Of a stretch of DNA of 64,000 nucleotides, positions 8,000 to 17,326 are shown in pieces. Source of the DNA: a virus; the IMG/VR virus record IMGVR_UViG_3300010399_000039, positions 1 to 64,000 of that record; one strand, written 5' to 3'. A program made the position numbers and the translations under genes. A model generated the notes under the pieces. That model did not search any database and was not told the origin of the DNA. It saw only the letters and a program-made list of their open reading frames with translations. Position 1 is the stretch's first letter; every line of letters starts with the position of its first letter.

Positions 8000-8218
8000 A
8001 TGAACACAACAGCCCCACTGACAATCTTCGCCCCGCTTCACCCTCGCACGTTGAAGCAGATGACGTTTCGCGAATGTGGGATGGATTTCGTTGACGTAGA
8101 CGAGCATTGCTCGGTTGGATTGACCGAAGCGCAACTCGATCAACGCTCGATTGAGATTGTAATTCCAATCTGCGTTGACCCTCGTTGTGGATGCAAGGCG
8201 GACGTGAGCGAGTGCTGA
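8000..8218 (+). CDS. Small hypothetical protein, 72 aa
   Basis: Starts 3 bases after the previous stop. Seven acidic residues and a Cys/Asp-rich C-terminus (CVDPRCGCKADVSEC) suggest metal binding. Not recognised. Confidence 0.55.
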   Translation: MNTTAPLTIFAPLHPRTLKQMTFRECGMDFVDVDEHCSVGLTEAQLDQRSIEIVIPICVDPRCGCKADVSEC

Positions 8219-8221
8219 GTT

Positions 8222-8836
8222 ATGAAGTATCGCACCATTCTAGCTGATCCCCCGTGGCATTTGCAGATGGCGGGCCAGTACAAACGCCGCAACGAAGGCC
8301 CGCGCATACTTCCGTATAGAACAATGCCGCTTGATGACATCAAGGCGTTGCCGGTCAACGACCTTTCTGAACGGGGTGCTCACATTTGGTTGTGGGTTAC
8401 CACAGGAAAGCTCATCGATGGTAAACCCGTTCTGCTCGCTGGGTTTGAGGTGTTGGCGGCTTGGGGCTTCACTTATTTACAATTGCTAACGTGGACGAAG
8501 CCGAGCGGATTTGGCAATTATTTTTTGAGCCTGACTGAGCATATCCTGTTTGGTTATAAAGAACGGTGTGAGTTTAACCGTGGGCGGTACATCAAGAACG
8601 CATATCGTGAACTGCCGGACGCATTGGAGCCAATAGATGAAAGTTACGCATGGGGCAGGGCAAAGGCAGGTGAGCACTCGCGCAAACCCGCGGCAAGTTA
8701 CGAACTAATCGAAAGCATCAGCGACGAACCGCGTCTTGAATTATTCGCTCGGCCAATCACGCCGATGTTTCCTAAGATCGATGGCTGGCATACGTTTGGA
8801 AATGAAGTTGAATGCGACGTTACTTTAGAAACCTAA
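8222..8836 (+). CDS. MT-A70-family adenine methyltransferase, 204 aa
   Basis: The N-terminus carries the catalytic motif DPPW (residues 9-12) after MKYRTILA, with later motifs typical of MT-A70-like DNA N6-adenine methylases (IWLWVTT, LTWTKPSGFGNYF, AGEHSRKPAASYELIE, LELFARP). These enzymes use S-adenosylmethionine and in phages usually modify phage DNA to evade restriction. It stands alone, with no partner nuclease, as expected for a protective orphan methylase. It is the last gene before the packaging module. Confidence 0.9.
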   Translation: MKYRTILADPPWHLQMAGQYKRRNEGPRILPYRTMPLDDIKALPVNDLSERGAHIWLWVTTGKLIDGKPVLLAGFEVLAAWGFTYLQLLTWTKPSGFGNYFLSLTEHILFGYKERCEFNRGRYIKNAYRELPDALEPIDESYAWGRAKAGEHSRKPAASYELIESISDEPRLELFARPITPMFPKIDGWHTFGNEVECDVTLET

Positions 8837-8908
8837 TCCTCAAAGCAGGGATTTGTCGTCCGAAGAAAAGTGTGAGAGTATCCGCACGATAAGAGAGAGC
8901 GAGCACTG

Positions 8909-9397
8909 ATGCCACAGCCTACCGAACAAATCTCTGAAAAGCAGAGGAGAATCCATAAGAATTCTATTGCTAACCTGAAACCGTTCGTGCGTGGTAAGTC
9001 GGGCAATCCTGGCGGTGTGAAGAAGGGCACGATCTTCATCAGCGAAGCCTACAAGCGGATGCTCGCGATGTCGCCGGAAGAACTCAAGCGCTACAAGCCC
9101 AAGAGTGTTGCCGAAGAGATTGCGATGAGGCAGGCCAAGGACGCACGAGGCGATCTCCCGTTGCAACCCTCATTACCGGCCGCAAGGGAAATCGCTGATC
9201 GAACCGAAGGCAAAGCGCCGCAGACCGTCAACGTAACCGGCGACGTCACGTTTGAAGCGAGCGAGACGCGCCGCGAATGGGCCGAGAAGAAACTCGACGA
9301 CCTGATGAAATCTCATCGGCTCCCTCGCGCCGCGATGATCAAAACTCTTAAAGCAACTGGGGCTACAAAACTTCTTGAGTTATTAGGGGAAGCGTGA
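8909..9397 (+). CDS. Probable terminase small subunit (DUF5681-like), 162 aa
   Basis: It directly precedes and overlaps the large terminase by 4 bases. The N-terminal KPFVRGKSGNPGG box is the signature of DUF5681-type proteins found immediately upstream of large terminase genes. Helical segments follow (FISEAYKRMLAM, SVAEEIAMRQAKDA) and a C-terminal helix. It would recognise the packaging site and bring DNA to the motor. The role rests on the box and gene order. Confidence 0.7.
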   Translation: MPQPTEQISEKQRRIHKNSIANLKPFVRGKSGNPGGVKKGTIFISEAYKRMLAMSPEELKRYKPKSVAEEIAMRQAKDARGDLPLQPSLPAAREIADRTEGKAPQTVNVTGDVTFEASETRREWAEKKLDDLMKSHRLPRAAMIKTLKATGATKLLELLGEA

Positions 9398-11193
9398 CGC
9401 CAAACCTCGTGCGCGAAATCGAAATCCTCGAACTTGAGGCTCAGGCCCAGGTACTCCCCCCGTCAAAGCAAGAACTCGAATTAGATTATCACCTCTGGCT
9501 CTCGTATCTTCTGCCGAGACACTTTCGTTCTGCCGGAGCCGAACAGTTCGCACCTCATCACGAGGATCTATGGGATTGGGGATGGCGCATTCAATTAGGC
9601 GAGATTGCAACGCCGCCAGCTTATCTCGCCGTGTGGCCTCGCGGGGGAAACAAATCAACAAGCGCCGAGGCTCTGGCGGTCGCGCTCGGTGCGCGCGAGC
9701 GGCGGAAGTTCGGTTTGTATGTGTGCCGAACTCAGCCACAAGCCGATGGGCACATTGGCTCGATCAGTTCGATGTTGCTCAGATCACAAATCGGGAAGTT
9801 CTATCCCGGAATGGCGAACCCGCAAATTATCGAGCTTGGCAATCGCAAGAAAGAGGGAACCTGGAATCGGTCGGCGCTGACAACCGGAACCGACTTCACG
9901 ATGCAGGGCTACGGGCTCGAGAGCGCGTTGCGCGGCGTGCGTGTTGAAGAATACAGACCCGACCTAATCATCATCAGCGACATTGACGACATCAACGACA
10001 AGCCAACATACGTCAAAAGCCTGCTCAACAGCTTGGCCGGTTCGGTGCTCGGTGCGGCGTCGAATGATTGCGTTGTGCTGTTTGAGCAAAACCTAATTCA
10101 TCACAACTCGATGATGAATCAGATTCTCACTCGTGAGGTAGACACGCTCGGCGATCGATTCGAGGGCGGTCCAATCCCCGCGCTCTACGATGCGCAGTAT
10201 GAACTCCGAGACAAGAAGTGGTTTATCGTTTCAGGAACCCCGTCGTGGGAAGGGCAAGGCATCGAAGCGTGTGAGAACAAGATCAACACCGAAGGCAAGG
10301 ATTACTTCGAGCGCGAATGCCAGCACGACGTAGACCGAATCCTCGGGCGGCCGCGCTTCAATCTTGAGGCGATCAAAGAATTCGAAGTTGTCGAGCCAAC
10401 GAACGGCGAGCTCGTGTTGAAGAAAGATCATCACCAAAAAGAGTCGGTGGTTTTCTATCCCTCCCCGAATGGCGCGCTTGCTATGTGGCACAAGCCGAAG
10501 CCTGGTCATCGGTACGCGGCCGGTGCTGATACCGCGGAGGGAATCGATGTAGCGGCAGGCATCTCATCTTCGACCGACCCGGATTTTTCAGTGCTGAACA
10601 TTCGCGACGTGGAGAGCGGCGAGCAGATGGCGAGACTGCGCGGCCGAATCACCGAAGGCCCATTCGGAGAGGCTGTGTATGCGTTGCTTCGCTGGTACAA
10701 CAACGCCTTCCTGGTGCCCGAAGTCAAAGGCGGCTACGGACGTGCGATGCTCAACAAGGTATTCGAGCTTGGCTATCCCGAGGAGCTGATTTGGAATCGA
10801 CACATGTACAACGAGATTGCTGGGCAACCGCAGCATCAGGGCAAGGTTGCTTATCACGATTTCGGTTGGAACACGAGCGCAACAAATCGACCGACGTTGA
10901 TTTCGTTTCTCGATGACGCGATCACCGGACACACGATTGAAACCTACGATCACGTGATGATTCAGGAGTATCGCCACTTCTGTTACGGCTCAAGTCAAGT
11001 CGAAGCCGAAGCAGGTTATCACGATGACTGCGTGATTGCCGATGCGCTTTGCGTGGTAGGCATCTGGCTCGTTAATCATCGCAGACCTCGGCGTTCTGGT
11101 CCGCCGGTTATCCGCTACGCTTCGACGGGCGAGCCCGTTGAAGATCCGCGCAAGGATCGCGATCGAGTCAAAGACTGGTACAAGCGAATGTGA
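9394..11193 (+). CDS. Terminase large subunit, 599 aa
   Basis: GTG start at 9394 overlaps the small subunit. The ATPase domain has a Walker A-like WPRGGNKST (from residue 81) and Walker B LIIISDIDD (from 191). The nuclease domain has GADTAEGID (377-385) and HDDCVIADAL (about 543), acidic residues that bind metal. It cuts concatemeric DNA and pumps it into the procapsid through the portal encoded just downstream. Length is normal. Confidence 0.92.
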   Translation: MTPNLVREIEILELEAQAQVLPPSKQELELDYHLWLSYLLPRHFRSAGAEQFAPHHEDLWDWGWRIQLGEIATPPAYLAVWPRGGNKSTSAEALAVALGARERRKFGLYVCRTQPQADGHIGSISSMLLRSQIGKFYPGMANPQIIELGNRKKEGTWNRSALTTGTDFTMQGYGLESALRGVRVEEYRPDLIIISDIDDINDKPTYVKSLLNSLAGSVLGAASNDCVVLFEQNLIHHNSMMNQILTREVDTLGDRFEGGPIPALYDAQYELRDKKWFIVSGTPSWEGQGIEACENKINTEGKDYFERECQHDVDRILGRPRFNLEAIKEFEVVEPTNGELVLKKDHHQKESVVFYPSPNGALAMWHKPKPGHRYAAGADTAEGIDVAAGISSSTDPDFSVLNIRDVESGEQMARLRGRITEGPFGEAVYALLRWYNNAFLVPEVKGGYGRAMLNKVFELGYPEELIWNRHMYNEIAGQPQHQGKVAYHDFGWNTSATNRPTLISFLDDAITGHTIETYDHVMIQEYRHFCYGSSQVEAEAGYHDDCVIADALCVVGIWLVNHRRPRRSGPPVIRYASTGEPVEDPRKDRDRVKDWYKRM

Positions 11194-11233
11194 CGCTCGC
11201 CCACCCACGAACCCCCTTAGAGAATTAAAGCAC

Positions 11234-11263
11234 TTGCAATCGTTCCCACTCTGGGAGTACTCT
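11234..11263 (+). promoter_or_regulatory. Possible promoter before the first GNAT-like gene
   Basis: TTGCAA (11234-11239), an 18-base gap and TACTCT (11258-11263) sit in an 84-base gap. The predicted start would lie about 7 bases before ATG 11278, so the mRNA would have almost no leader. Match is moderate. Confidence 0.35.
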
Positions 11264-11277
11264 CGCGGGCGAACACA

Positions 11278-11769
11278 ATGCCCGACTACGAACTCATCAG
11301 CCCGTTTCCTGAAGCAGACCTCCCCTCTGTATTTTTGTGGACTGAACCATACCGATACAAAACCGAATTCTTCGACCTAACCGAAGACGAATTCGTTGGA
11401 CTCAAGCGCGAGAAGCAAGACCGCGTGATGACGTGGGGAATCAGTCGCGATGGCGAGCTTGGTGGGTACATCGAGTTTGAAGCCCAGGGCGAGCGCGTAG
11501 GGTTTATGAGCGCGTTGTGCAAGTCGCACTTCTTTCGCTTCGACCGGCAGAGCTTGATCATCCCCGCGATGGGTGACGCAATCACAAACGTGTTTAAAGC
11601 CGGAGCCGCGTTGATTCTGTTTGATCCACTGGCGAGCAACACGCAGATGGTTCGATTGCTTCGACAGCTTGGCGCTCGCGATGCGGGCTCGACATTGGCG
11701 AACGGGATTCCTGAGAAGCGAGTGATGGCGATCGGGAGCGGGGATTGGAAACCTCGCGAGCAAGTATGA
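11278..11769 (+). CDS. GNAT-like (T7 gp13-like) phage protein, 163 aa
   Basis: It starts MPDYELISPFPEADLPSVF and contains RVMTWGISRDGELGGYIEF, the beta-strand pair of a GNAT fold, then an AGAALILFDPLASNTQMVRLL helix-strand unit and a final RVMAIG strand. Phage proteins of this kind (T7 gp13-like, DUF2833-like) sit in structural operons and are thought to be degenerate acetyltransferases. A longer relative at 42080 shares PFPEAD and TWG-x-x-x-DG-x-x-G-Y-x-E. It lies between terminase and portal and overlaps the portal start by 4 bases. Confidence 0.65.
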   Translation: MPDYELISPFPEADLPSVFLWTEPYRYKTEFFDLTEDEFVGLKREKQDRVMTWGISRDGELGGYIEFEAQGERVGFMSALCKSHFFRFDRQSLIIPAMGDAITNVFKAGAALILFDPLASNTQMVRLLRQLGARDAGSTLANGIPEKRVMAIGSGDWKPREQV

Positions 11770-14231
11770 GTTTTATTCCACCAGCAATTCGCAATCTATT
11801 CTCGAAGGGTTCAGACATGAACCCTCACGAACCCCCGCCTCTGCCCGATGAAGAAGAACCCGTCGAAGAACAAGACGAGCCGATGGGCGACCAGATTCAA
11901 TTCGACGACGAAGAGCGGCGCTTGATCTCTGTCCAGGTCGAGGCCGACATCGAAGCAGCTAAGATTACCAATCGAATTCGGGCCGATAAGAACGCGGTAT
12001 TCCAAGACTCGTGGCGCAATCAAGCCGGGCTCCCAAAGAAAACAGACGGAACACCAAACTTCGAGTATCCCCTGATTCAAATTCAAGTCCTGCAGAAGAT
12101 GGCAACCGAGAATCAAACGCTCTTCGGCGAAGACGCGAATGTAACGGCGATTGCAACGAGGCCAACCGATGCCGAGCGCGTCGCCAAGGCCGGAAGCTAT
12201 ATGCGTTGGGTTGCTTTCAACGCAATGGATTTGATTTGGCGTTGGACCGTGTTCAGCTATCGCCGGCTGATGTTCGGCCGCGCATTCGCGATCCTGAGCT
12301 ATTCGAAGAAGTATTACGATCACCCAACAAAGGGCCGCGTAAAGTACGCCGAGTGCCCCGAGTTTCAGTTGCTCGACGCGGACGACGTATTCGTGCCCGG
12401 CGAAGACGCAGAGAGCGCACAGGATTTCAGCTTCTTCGCGTATCGCTATTACGCAACGCCCGATGAGTTGCTGCTAGGCGAACAAGAATCGGAAATCTAC
12501 CAGGGGATCGAAGAGAACTGGGACGAGATTCTGAGAGTTGCACGCGACACGAGTCAGCGCGATCAAAGTGGCACGGGACAGCAAGGAGTCAAAGAGGCGA
12601 AGGATCGCGCGGCTGGCGTCGACGTGTCGAACAGGTCATATCAAAACAAAGAATTCATCGAAGTGTTCGCGTGGCTCGGTCGCTGGCGGATGAAACTCGA
12701 AAGTGATTCAGCGGAGACGGGGGCCTCGGCCGAGTCGCCATCTGAGCTCCCTCCAGGCCCAGCTTCGAACGACATCGCCAGCGACCAAGCCGCGCCGAAC
12801 GAAGTGCTCGTCAGCGACGAACAGCATTCATCCGATCCGAACCGCGAGAAGCGTCAGACCGACATCGTGATCCGATGGGCGCCGAAACTGCGCGGTGTCG
12901 GGAATCTCAACGGCATCATCGGCGGACAGAAGCTCGCAGAGCTCTACCCCGATACTCCGACCAAGCGCCCGATCTACGAAGCTGCACTTGGACAAACCGG
13001 CGAGTATTGGCCGATGGGCTTGCCTGAGATGCTCTGGTCGATCAAAGAAGAACTCAGCATCAACGAGAACCTTGCAACCAAAGGGGGCGAGATGTCGGTT
13101 GGCCCATTTGGAGGCTACCGTCCCGCATCGAACGCCAATCCAGATTTACTCAAGATTCAGCCAGGCATCCTGATTCCAAGCAACAATCCCAAAGAGGACA
13201 TCGCGCTATACAACATCCGTTACGACCCAACGTTCCCGACGATAAAACAGAACACGATGCTGTCGATCGTTGAGAAGCTGTTGGGCAACATGGATTTCTC
13301 AACGGGACGAGAAGGCGGCAGACCTAACGCCCCGCGCACAGCAAGAGGAACACTGGCGCTTCTGTCTCGCGGTGATCTTCGTGTGAACTTCGATACGAGC
13401 TTTTTGTTGCTCGATTTCGGAAAGCTGCTGAAGCGTCTCTGGGAGCTCTGCGCGATGTACGCGCCGCCCTCGCAATTCTTCCGAGTGACCGGGGAAGACG
13501 CCGAAGGTTTGCTCAAGAAGGAAGTTCAGAACGGCTTCGCAGCGATGACCGCGGAAGAGTTCGGCGGTGAGTTTGACTTCGAGTTGAAACCAGCGACCGG
13601 GATTCACGCCAAAGAAGCCGCGAAGGATGATTTGCTCCAGGCGTTCGCACTCGCGTTACAGCTTCCGATAATTCAGATGAACGCGAATGCGCAGTGGCGG
13701 CTCACGCGAATGGCGTTGAAGCCGTTCGGCATTCAACTCGAGAAAATCATGCCCGAGCCGCAGCCACCCGAGCTGTCGGTTGACCCGAAGGAAGAATGGC
13801 TTTCGATGCTGCGCGGCGAAGAGGTTCCTGTTCAGCCAAGCGACGACGATCAAAAGCATTTGATTCGGCACAATCATGACTTCGAGAAAATGGCCGATGG
13901 TCCGGATGACGAAGTTGACGAGGACGCGCTGTTCAGACTCCACAGCCACATTCAAGAGCACATCCAACAGATCGCGGCCAAGCAGCAACAGCAAGCTCAG
14001 ATGGCCGCAGTACTGCAACACGTCACAGCTCTTGCGGCAGCGGCTCACGCAAGCGATGCGATGGCAGCAGGATCAAACGGCAGCAAGAAGTCCAAGGGTA
14101 AGAATTCGTCACAAGGCGGCTCGGCTGCGCCGATGATTCCAATGCCTCAAGTGGCTGCGCCCGACGCGATGATGAGCGAGACGATGGGGTCGCAGGCGGG
14201 ACCGGGAATAGGGCCGGTCGGAGCTCAGTAA
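11766..14231 (+). CDS. Portal protein, 821 aa
   Basis: ATG 11766 overlaps the previous TGA; an upstream in-frame ATG at 11745 is less likely. Support: position directly after terminase, size, and portal-like features (FSYRRLMFGRAFAILSYSKK, ECPEFQLLDADDVFVPGED, LNGIIGGQKLAELYPDTPT, a long C-terminal helical and Gln-rich tail). It forms the dodecameric ring at the capsid vertex. Residues 280-350 are a low-complexity insertion. The C-terminal 60 residues are Ala/Ser/Met-rich and probably disordered. Confidence 0.85.
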   Translation: MSFIPPAIRNLFSKGSDMNPHEPPPLPDEEEPVEEQDEPMGDQIQFDDEERRLISVQVEADIEAAKITNRIRADKNAVFQDSWRNQAGLPKKTDGTPNFEYPLIQIQVLQKMATENQTLFGEDANVTAIATRPTDAERVAKAGSYMRWVAFNAMDLIWRWTVFSYRRLMFGRAFAILSYSKKYYDHPTKGRVKYAECPEFQLLDADDVFVPGEDAESAQDFSFFAYRYYATPDELLLGEQESEIYQGIEENWDEILRVARDTSQRDQSGTGQQGVKEAKDRAAGVDVSNRSYQNKEFIEVFAWLGRWRMKLESDSAETGASAESPSELPPGPASNDIASDQAAPNEVLVSDEQHSSDPNREKRQTDIVIRWAPKLRGVGNLNGIIGGQKLAELYPDTPTKRPIYEAALGQTGEYWPMGLPEMLWSIKEELSINENLATKGGEMSVGPFGGYRPASNANPDLLKIQPGILIPSNNPKEDIALYNIRYDPTFPTIKQNTMLSIVEKLLGNMDFSTGREGGRPNAPRTARGTLALLSRGDLRVNFDTSFLLLDFGKLLKRLWELCAMYAPPSQFFRVTGEDAEGLLKKEVQNGFAAMTAEEFGGEFDFELKPATGIHAKEAAKDDLLQAFALALQLPIIQMNANAQWRLTRMALKPFGIQLEKIMPEPQPPELSVDPKEEWLSMLRGEEVPVQPSDDDQKHLIRHNHDFEKMADGPDDEVDEDALFRLHSHIQEHIQQIAAKQQQQAQMAAVLQHVTALAAAAHASDAMAAGSNGSKKSKGKNSSQGGSAAPMIPMPQVAAPDAMMSETMGSQAGPGIGPVGAQ

Positions 14232-14494
14232 TGCCAAGCCCAGAAGACCTACAAATCGAACTTGGTCGATTGAAGACGAGCCCCGCTTATCTGCGGCTTC
14301 GCGAGAAGCACCTGTATGAGTATCGGCGCGCGACTGAAGAATTGCAGTCGGCAAATCTCGCGGACGTGCCCGGACTTCAAGCGCGCATCAAGGCGTTGTG
14401 CGAAGTGCTGGAGCTCCCAAACCAACTCTACCGGCAAGCAGGCGGCAACGGCGAAGTGTTTGAGCCCGTCGCGAAATCTTACGTCAACGAATGA
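14231..14494 (+). CDS. Small helical protein, 87 aa
   Basis: TAATG overlap with the portal gene. Mostly helical with a coiled-coil-like centre (LREKHLYEYRRATEELQSAN, LQARIKALCEVLELP). No family recognised; position suggests a head-assembly accessory. Confidence 0.6.
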   Translation: MPSPEDLQIELGRLKTSPAYLRLREKHLYEYRRATEELQSANLADVPGLQARIKALCEVLELPNQLYRQAGGNGEVFEPVAKSYVNE

Positions 14495-14904
14495 GCACAA
14501 CACCTCACAGCGCGGCGATCATCGACTCCGTAACCTGCAACGGCTGCACGAAGCTGATCGCGCTATCCGAAGTTCGCAAGTACGGACTCGGTAATCAGGC
14601 GGACGGCTATCGCTGTTTGGAATGCCGCACGCTGTTTATCAAGGCGCGCGATGCGATGCAGGACGGCTTGAGCTTGATGCTTTCAGATCGTCCCGTCGAA
14701 GAAGTGAAGTGTCGGAGCTGTCAAAAAACCTACGAGCAACTCTACTGGGAGACCAACGGAACGTGCCGATGGTTTTGTCACATCAAAGATCAGGAATTTG
14801 CCTTGATATGCGGCGCGTGTTCCGATGCTTATGCGAGGAAGGCCACAGCGCTTTATCGCAATACCAAGTTCGAGCATAAAGCGAAGCTGAGAGGCAGCAA
14901 GTGA
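14491..14904 (+). CDS. Multi-zinc-ribbon protein, 137 aa
   Basis: ATGA overlap with the preceding gene. It has five CxxC-type elements (CNGC, CLEC, CRSC, a C-x-W-x-C pair, CGAC), suggesting two zinc ribbons. Such a protein in a head operon is unusual; a regulator or an assembly factor are both possible. Confidence 0.6.
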   Translation: MSTTPHSAAIIDSVTCNGCTKLIALSEVRKYGLGNQADGYRCLECRTLFIKARDAMQDGLSLMLSDRPVEEVKCRSCQKTYEQLYWETNGTCRWFCHIKDQEFALICGACSDAYARKATALYRNTKFEHKAKLRGSK

Positions 14905-14935
14905 CAGCTCTCACCAAAAAAGCTTCTCCAGGCAC

Positions 14936-14964
14936 TTGACAATCTCCACAGAAGCGAGTACACA
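14936..14964 (+). promoter_or_regulatory. Probable promoter before the scaffold-capsid genes
   Basis: TTGACA (14936-14941), a 17-base gap and TACACA (14959-14964) in the 144-base gap before the scaffold gene. The same TTGAC-N18-TACAC layout recurs at 54365-54393. The remaining gap up to 15048 holds the AAGGAG site of the scaffold gene and nothing else I recognise. Confidence 0.5.
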
Positions 14965-15048
14965 CTTGTACCCGAAGTGATCAATTCAACGAACATCACA
15001 AACGAGACCGGCCGGCTGGAGCCCTAACCAGCACTAAGGAGACTTCCT

Positions 15049-15924
15049 TTGGCAGACGAAAACGACGACTTGATCGACGACATCGATCCCACCAAACCGC
15101 TCGACGATCAGCCAACAGCTGACGACTCCGAGCTAGAAACTCCACCCGAAGAGCCAGCAGCGAAGGCCGAATTCTACGCGAAGAAGTACGAAGCGGAAGC
15201 GGCCCGAACTCGCGAGCTTCAACAGGACAACAAGAGACTAAAAGGGAGAGTCGAGGAAGAGGCGAGTACCAAACAGTTTCATTTCGACGATGCGAAGAAG
15301 CTCCGAGAAGAACTTCGTCGCACCCACGCTGGCCCCGAGAAACAACAGAAGCCCGAGCCCGAAGATGAAGATCTGAACATCGATCTTGCGGAACTTGCGA
15401 CAGCCGACGACGGCGGCAAGCGCTTAGCGAGAATCATCGATGAGCGTGCAACGAAGATTGCAGCACGCGCGGCCCAGGGAGCGATTCAAAACACGCTCAA
15501 CGAGCTTGGAGCCTTCAACGGAGTCAACAGCCAGTATCCCGAACTCGCCAAACCTGAATCAGAGTTTGCCAAAGCCACCTTCGCCGAAGTCGCAAAGCTC
15601 AAAGAAAACGAGTTGTATGCGAAAACACCGGAAGCCGTTCTGACTGAGATTGCAGCCAAGAATGTCGAGTTGAACCTTCTCCGAGAAGGCAAGACTCGCG
15701 AGGGCAAAGATGCCGCCGCTGCGAGAGCAGAAGAAGCGCGTGATGCTCGAATCCGTCGGCAGTCGCAGCCAAACGGTAAGGGCAAGCCGAGCGGCGACAA
15801 AGGTGCGAAGGTTGAAGTCGATCCCAGGTTAGCCCGACAAGCGGAAGCGAGGGGCTTGACAGCTAAGGAAATCGCAGAAGCCTACGATCCGAAATCGATA
15901 GTCGGCTGGCAACCGGGCGCGTAA
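15049..15924 (+). CDS. Probable scaffolding protein, 291 aa (TTG start)
   Basis: TTG 15049 follows AAGGAG. The product is highly charged: acidic N-terminus, long coiled coil (KYEAEAARTRELQQDNKRL), Ala-rich helical centre and a basic C-terminus, the usual composition of phage scaffolds that guide capsid assembly. Position between portal and major capsid supports this. No protease domain is seen. Confidence 0.7.
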   Translation: MADENDDLIDDIDPTKPLDDQPTADDSELETPPEEPAAKAEFYAKKYEAEAARTRELQQDNKRLKGRVEEEASTKQFHFDDAKKLREELRRTHAGPEKQQKPEPEDEDLNIDLAELATADDGGKRLARIIDERATKIAARAAQGAIQNTLNELGAFNGVNSQYPELAKPESEFAKATFAEVAKLKENELYAKTPEAVLTEIAAKNVELNLLREGKTREGKDAAAARAEEARDARIRRQSQPNGKGKPSGDKGAKVEVDPRLARQAEARGLTAKEIAEAYDPKSIVGWQPGA

Positions 15925-15988
15925 AACTCTGACTCGTTAGTACCCTCCTAAATAAGTCTCTCTCGTTGGTCCCAACGGGAGTTTCCCA

Positions 15989-16708
15989 ATGAGTTCCAAG
16001 CCGCAGAAGGCCCGAACGGGTTCTAAGCCCGAGGTCCACGCTCTTTCTCCGATCGAAGACACGGAGACGCTTTCTCCACAAGAAATCAAACGTCTGAACT
16101 TTCTCGGCTACAAGCAGGCCGACATCGCAGCGCTCTCGGTTGAAGAAGCGCGCTATCGGCTTGAGAACAAGAAAGCGAAACCGGGCAGCAAAGCATTCCT
16201 GAAAAACGCGGTCAGTCCGCTGACCGGCGTCAAGGGCTCAAGCCCAATCGCAGGACACTTCGACAATGAAGCAATCGAGACACGCAACGCCGGCAAAGAT
16301 CGTGCGCTCGTGATTCAAGACGAGTGGGAAGGCAAAGGGCTCCAAGCCGCGGGCCTTCTCTTTGATCAGCTCGACAAGCCTTATCGCGACGCGAATCCGG
16401 GCATGGTGTTCCGATGGCTGCACCCTGACACCGTGAAGCTGCTGGGCAGCGACGGCTTCCAGGACGTGCACGACGGAAACGGACAGCGCGTGATGTGTGC
16501 CGATCACTGGCTCGCTTTCAAGCCCCGCGAGGTTCAAGAGCAACAGGACGCGCGATTCGCAGAGGAAGTGAACGCGCCGTTCCAGGACGTGGGCGGACCC
16601 CAAGGCGTCGACCTTGGCTCCGTCAAGGGCGGGCGACCAGTTCCAACGCGCGAAAGCACGCTCAGACGCGGAGATGAAATGCCGCATTACGTCCCTCTCG
16701 ATTCATAA
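15989..16708 (+). CDS. Hypothetical head-region protein, 239 aa
   Basis: It lies between scaffold and decoration-like protein. It contains ETLSPQEIKRLNFLGYKQAD (a helical hook) and a central domain ending in MVFRWLHPDT and VMCADHWLAFKPRE. This central part is seen in phage head operons of unknown function. I cannot assign a role. Confidence 0.6.
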   Translation: MSSKPQKARTGSKPEVHALSPIEDTETLSPQEIKRLNFLGYKQADIAALSVEEARYRLENKKAKPGSKAFLKNAVSPLTGVKGSSPIAGHFDNEAIETRNAGKDRALVIQDEWEGKGLQAAGLLFDQLDKPYRDANPGMVFRWLHPDTVKLLGSDGFQDVHDGNGQRVMCADHWLAFKPREVQEQQDARFAEEVNAPFQDVGGPQGVDLGSVKGGRPVPTRESTLRRGDEMPHYVPLDS

Positions 16709-16744
16709 GAGGGAATTCCGAGTTCCAGTTAAGGAGAAATAGTC

Positions 16745-17284
16745 ATGGCAAACGTTGACAATCCACACGGCCTCGCGGTGCTTCGCAGACGCGGCGGCGG
16801 TCCGCTCGAAACCAGGGTCTTCAAAAAGCTCGCAGCCTTTGGAACCGCAATCTTCAAGAACGATGTCGTCATGCAGAAGGCGGGCGATGCAACGAGCGGC
16901 CCCGTCATCGAGCCGGGACTGACCACGCCGGGCACAACGCTTCCCTCGGGGATCGCGGTCAATCACGGAGCCGTCTCGACGCTGACCGATCAGTGGGTCT
17001 TCACCGACTGGGATGTCGTCTTCGAGGCTCAGGACAACAACGACACCGACGGATTCACGGCGGCGAACTGCGGGCTCAACGGAAACATCGAGTGCAACGC
17101 CGGGAACGCAACAACGAAGCTATCCGGGCACGAACTGGATGAGTCCACCTTTGCAGCTTCGGGCAGCACTGACGTGACGCTGATCGACAAGTTCCCGGAT
17201 GTGACCAACAACTACGGTTCGTGGTGTCGCGTGGAGTGCGTGTTCACGCATCATCGCGAAACGCCAGGAGCAGCCGGCGTCTAA
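16745..17284 (+). CDS. Probable capsid decoration protein, 179 aa
   Basis: ATG follows AAGGAG. The start MANVDNPHGLAVLRR is a hallmark of small proteins encoded just before phage major capsid genes. The rest is beta-rich (VFKNDVVMQKAG-like strand pattern, SGIAVNHGAV, VVFEAQDNNDTDG). Head decoration or head-stabilising role is inferred from position and this N-terminal motif. Confidence 0.65.
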   Translation: MANVDNPHGLAVLRRRGGGPLETRVFKKLAAFGTAIFKNDVVMQKAGDATSGPVIEPGLTTPGTTLPSGIAVNHGAVSTLTDQWVFTDWDVVFEAQDNNDTDGFTAANCGLNGNIECNAGNATTKLSGHELDESTFAASGSTDVTLIDKFPDVTNNYGSWCRVECVFTHHRETPGAAGV

Positions 17285-17326
17285 GGCGTCGCAGAAAGAT
17301 TGGAGTTTCGTTAAGGAGAAACTGTT